DNA from: Bremerella sp. JC817
GTDB taxonomy: Bacteria; Planctomycetota; Planctomycetia; Pirellulales; Pirellulaceae
Direction: 5' to 3'
Assembly (NCBI RefSeq): GCF_040718835.1
Contig: NZ_JBFEFG010000259.1
Span: 1 to 64,000 of the forward strand
Length of the DNA stretch: 64,000 nucleotides
The notes beneath the pieces were generated by a model. It did not search any database. It saw only the letters and a list, made by a program, of their open reading frames with translations, and was not told where the DNA came from. Positions 63,011 through 64,000 of the stretch are shown here, piece by piece (the first letter of the stretch is position 1; the number at the start of each line of letters is the position of its first letter). The translations under genes were made by a program, and so were the position numbers.

Positions 63011-63605
63011 ATGGCGGCTCCTATGCTGCCAGGCAATTGGTGCTATGTGATCACCGGCGCGTCGGGTGCTGGCAAATCGATACGGATTGCCGCGCGGCGA
63101 GAACTGGGCTACGCTACGGTTCCGGAAGCGGCCAACACCATCTTGCGTGAGCAGCGGAAAATCGGAGGCAGATTGCTTCCAACCACCGATCGCCAGGCAT
63201 TTATACAGGCCGTATTCGAACGCAGTGTCGCGGACTTTGAACGCGCCGCAACCTACGCTGGCCCGCTCTTTTTCAATCGCGCGATTCCGGAATGGCTCCG
63301 ATTTCTCGGCTGGAAAGAAGCCGCTTGCCAGCAGGCCCGGGGCGAAATATCGCGACGCGGCGAAGGTGATCGTCGCTCAGCCGTGGGCCGAGATTTATCA
63401 GCGCGACGACGAACGCGTTCAGCACTTTGACCAGGCGGTCGCTTCGTATCCGCCGACCGTTTCCGCTTACACCGACACCGGCTACCAGGTCTGCTCCCTT
63501 CCGCAACAAGCAGTTGCCGACAGAGTTACCTTTGTGCTGAACGAGGTCGCAGCCGATGCCGGGCGGCATGGCTCCTTATATCTTCTTCGGAAAGAAATCG
63601 CATGA
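63011..63605 (+). pseudogene. AAA_28-type P-loop ATPase with one-base frameshift
   Basis: From the ATG at 63011 the frame gives NWCYVITGASGAGKSIRIAA (P-loop GASGAGKS), ELGYATVPEAANTILREQRK, IGGRLLPTTDRQAFIQAVFE and GPLFFNRAIPEWLRFLG. Near 63340 the homology jumps to another frame: KYRDAAKVIVAQPWAEIYQR, DDERVQHFDQAVASYPPTVS, and a C-terminal GYQVCSLPQQAVADRVTFVL. One extra G in the GGGG run at 63339-63342 would explain it. Predicted ATPases of this kind have unknown targets. The 3' end overlaps the next start (ATGA). Confidence 0.8.
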
Positions 63606-64000
63606 GCAAAGTCTTTGTGAACATCGGCCTGAGTCTTGATGGCTACATGGCCCCAGAAGGGATGGATCTGGAACATTGGGAAGATCCCAGCTACAAAAAT
63701 TGGGGCGCCAAGTGGGGCTCGCTGATGGGCTGGATTTTGAAGCAGCAATATTTTCGCGAGAACCTGCAGTTCGGCAGCGGCGGCGAAACCGGGCCGGTCA
63801 ACGACATGCTGCGCGAGACGATGCAGCGCAGCGGAGCCAGCATCATGGGCAAGCGCATGTTCGACGCCGGCGAACGAAGCTGGCCTGAGGAAGCTCCCTT
63901 TCATACGCCAGTCTTCGTGCTCACCCACGAAGAGCGTGAGCCCTGGGAACGGCCCGGCGGAACAACGTTTTTCTTTGTGAACGATGGCCCCGAGAGTGCG
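63602..64000 (+). CDS. Dihydrofolate-reductase-like (RibD C-terminal) protein, truncated by window end
   Basis: 133 residues are visible from the ATG at 63602. The start SKVFVNIGLSLDGYMAPEGM and later 'ASIMGKRMFDAGERSWPEEA', 'FHTPVFVLTHEEREPWERPG' and 'TTFFFVNDGPESA' match the RibD-C/DHFR-like family (NADPH-binding reductases of unclear substrate). The gene continues past the window. It overlaps the frameshifted ATPase gene by four bases. Confidence 0.9.
   Translation, partial: MSKVFVNIGLSLDGYMAPEGMDLEHWEDPSYKNWGAKWGSLMGWILKQQYFRENLQFGSGGETGPVNDMLRETMQRSGASIMGKRMFDAGERSWPEEAPFHTPVFVLTHEEREPWERPGGTTFFFVNDGPESA

Overview
The window looks like chromosomal DNA from a planctomycete, probably a Blastopirellula/Bremerella-like member of the Pirellulaceae (inference). 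Supporting marks are a prepilin-type DUF1559 protein, a MoxR/DUF58/von Willebrand operon with very large helical proteins, an ECF sigma/anti-sigma pair, many small lineage-specific proteins and a moderately high GC content. No rRNA, tRNA or CRISPR array was recognised.

Region 1 (1 to about 17.5 kb) is an accessory island and the most unusual part. Eighteen copies of one structured repeat of about 130-175 bp (called R1-R18 here), plus one decayed copy, all lie in the same orientation. They alternate with unrelated single genes, roughly one gene or gene remnant per repeat. The genes include SMI1/KNR4 (SUKH) and SUKH-3-like proteins, a DUF4304-like protein, ankyrin and leucine-rich-repeat proteins with export signals, a beta-propeller lipoprotein, a DUF7710-like protein and several orphans. 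Such families dominate the immunity-gene arrays of polymorphic toxin systems. Between them lie truncated pieces of an HsdR restriction subunit, an IS3-type OrfA, an IS5-type transposase and other genes, several of which end exactly at a repeat. I read the region as a repeat-punctuated gene-cassette array, integron-like in layout but without a recognisable integrase or canonical attC sites.

Region 2 (17.6-24 kb) holds small hypothetical genes, a MarR regulator and a DOPA-dioxygenase-type LigB protein. Region 3 (24-30.4 kb) holds a minus-strand cluster: an unrecognised protein, a TPR protein, a degenerate CsrA-like peptide, flotillin FloA and PTS enzyme I. A hypothetical gene and a transglutaminase-like gene follow on the plus strand. 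Region 4 (30.4-39.8 kb) is one long minus-strand operon: MoxR ATPase, DUF58 protein, membrane protein, two VWA membrane proteins, a TPR-type protein and a helical protein of about 1250 residues. Several of its genes overlap by a few bases.

Region 5 (40.4-46.7 kb) has a lipoprotein, a DUF1559 protein, an AraC regulator and a SOUL heme-binding protein. A fasciclin gene follows, then an ECF sigma factor and its anti-sigma factor, an order like mycobacterial SigK/RskA/MPT83. Region 6 (46.8-57.1 kb) is a second run of small immunity-like genes (ankyrin, HEAT, TPR, SUFU, DUF2262-like) without the repeat. One of its ankyrin genes is a paralogue of the ankyrin gene in region 1. Region 7 (57-64 kb) has an HTTM-domain membrane protein, an outer-membrane beta-barrel protein and small genes, two of them broken by one-base shifts in G runs, and ends in a truncated RibD/DHFR-like gene.
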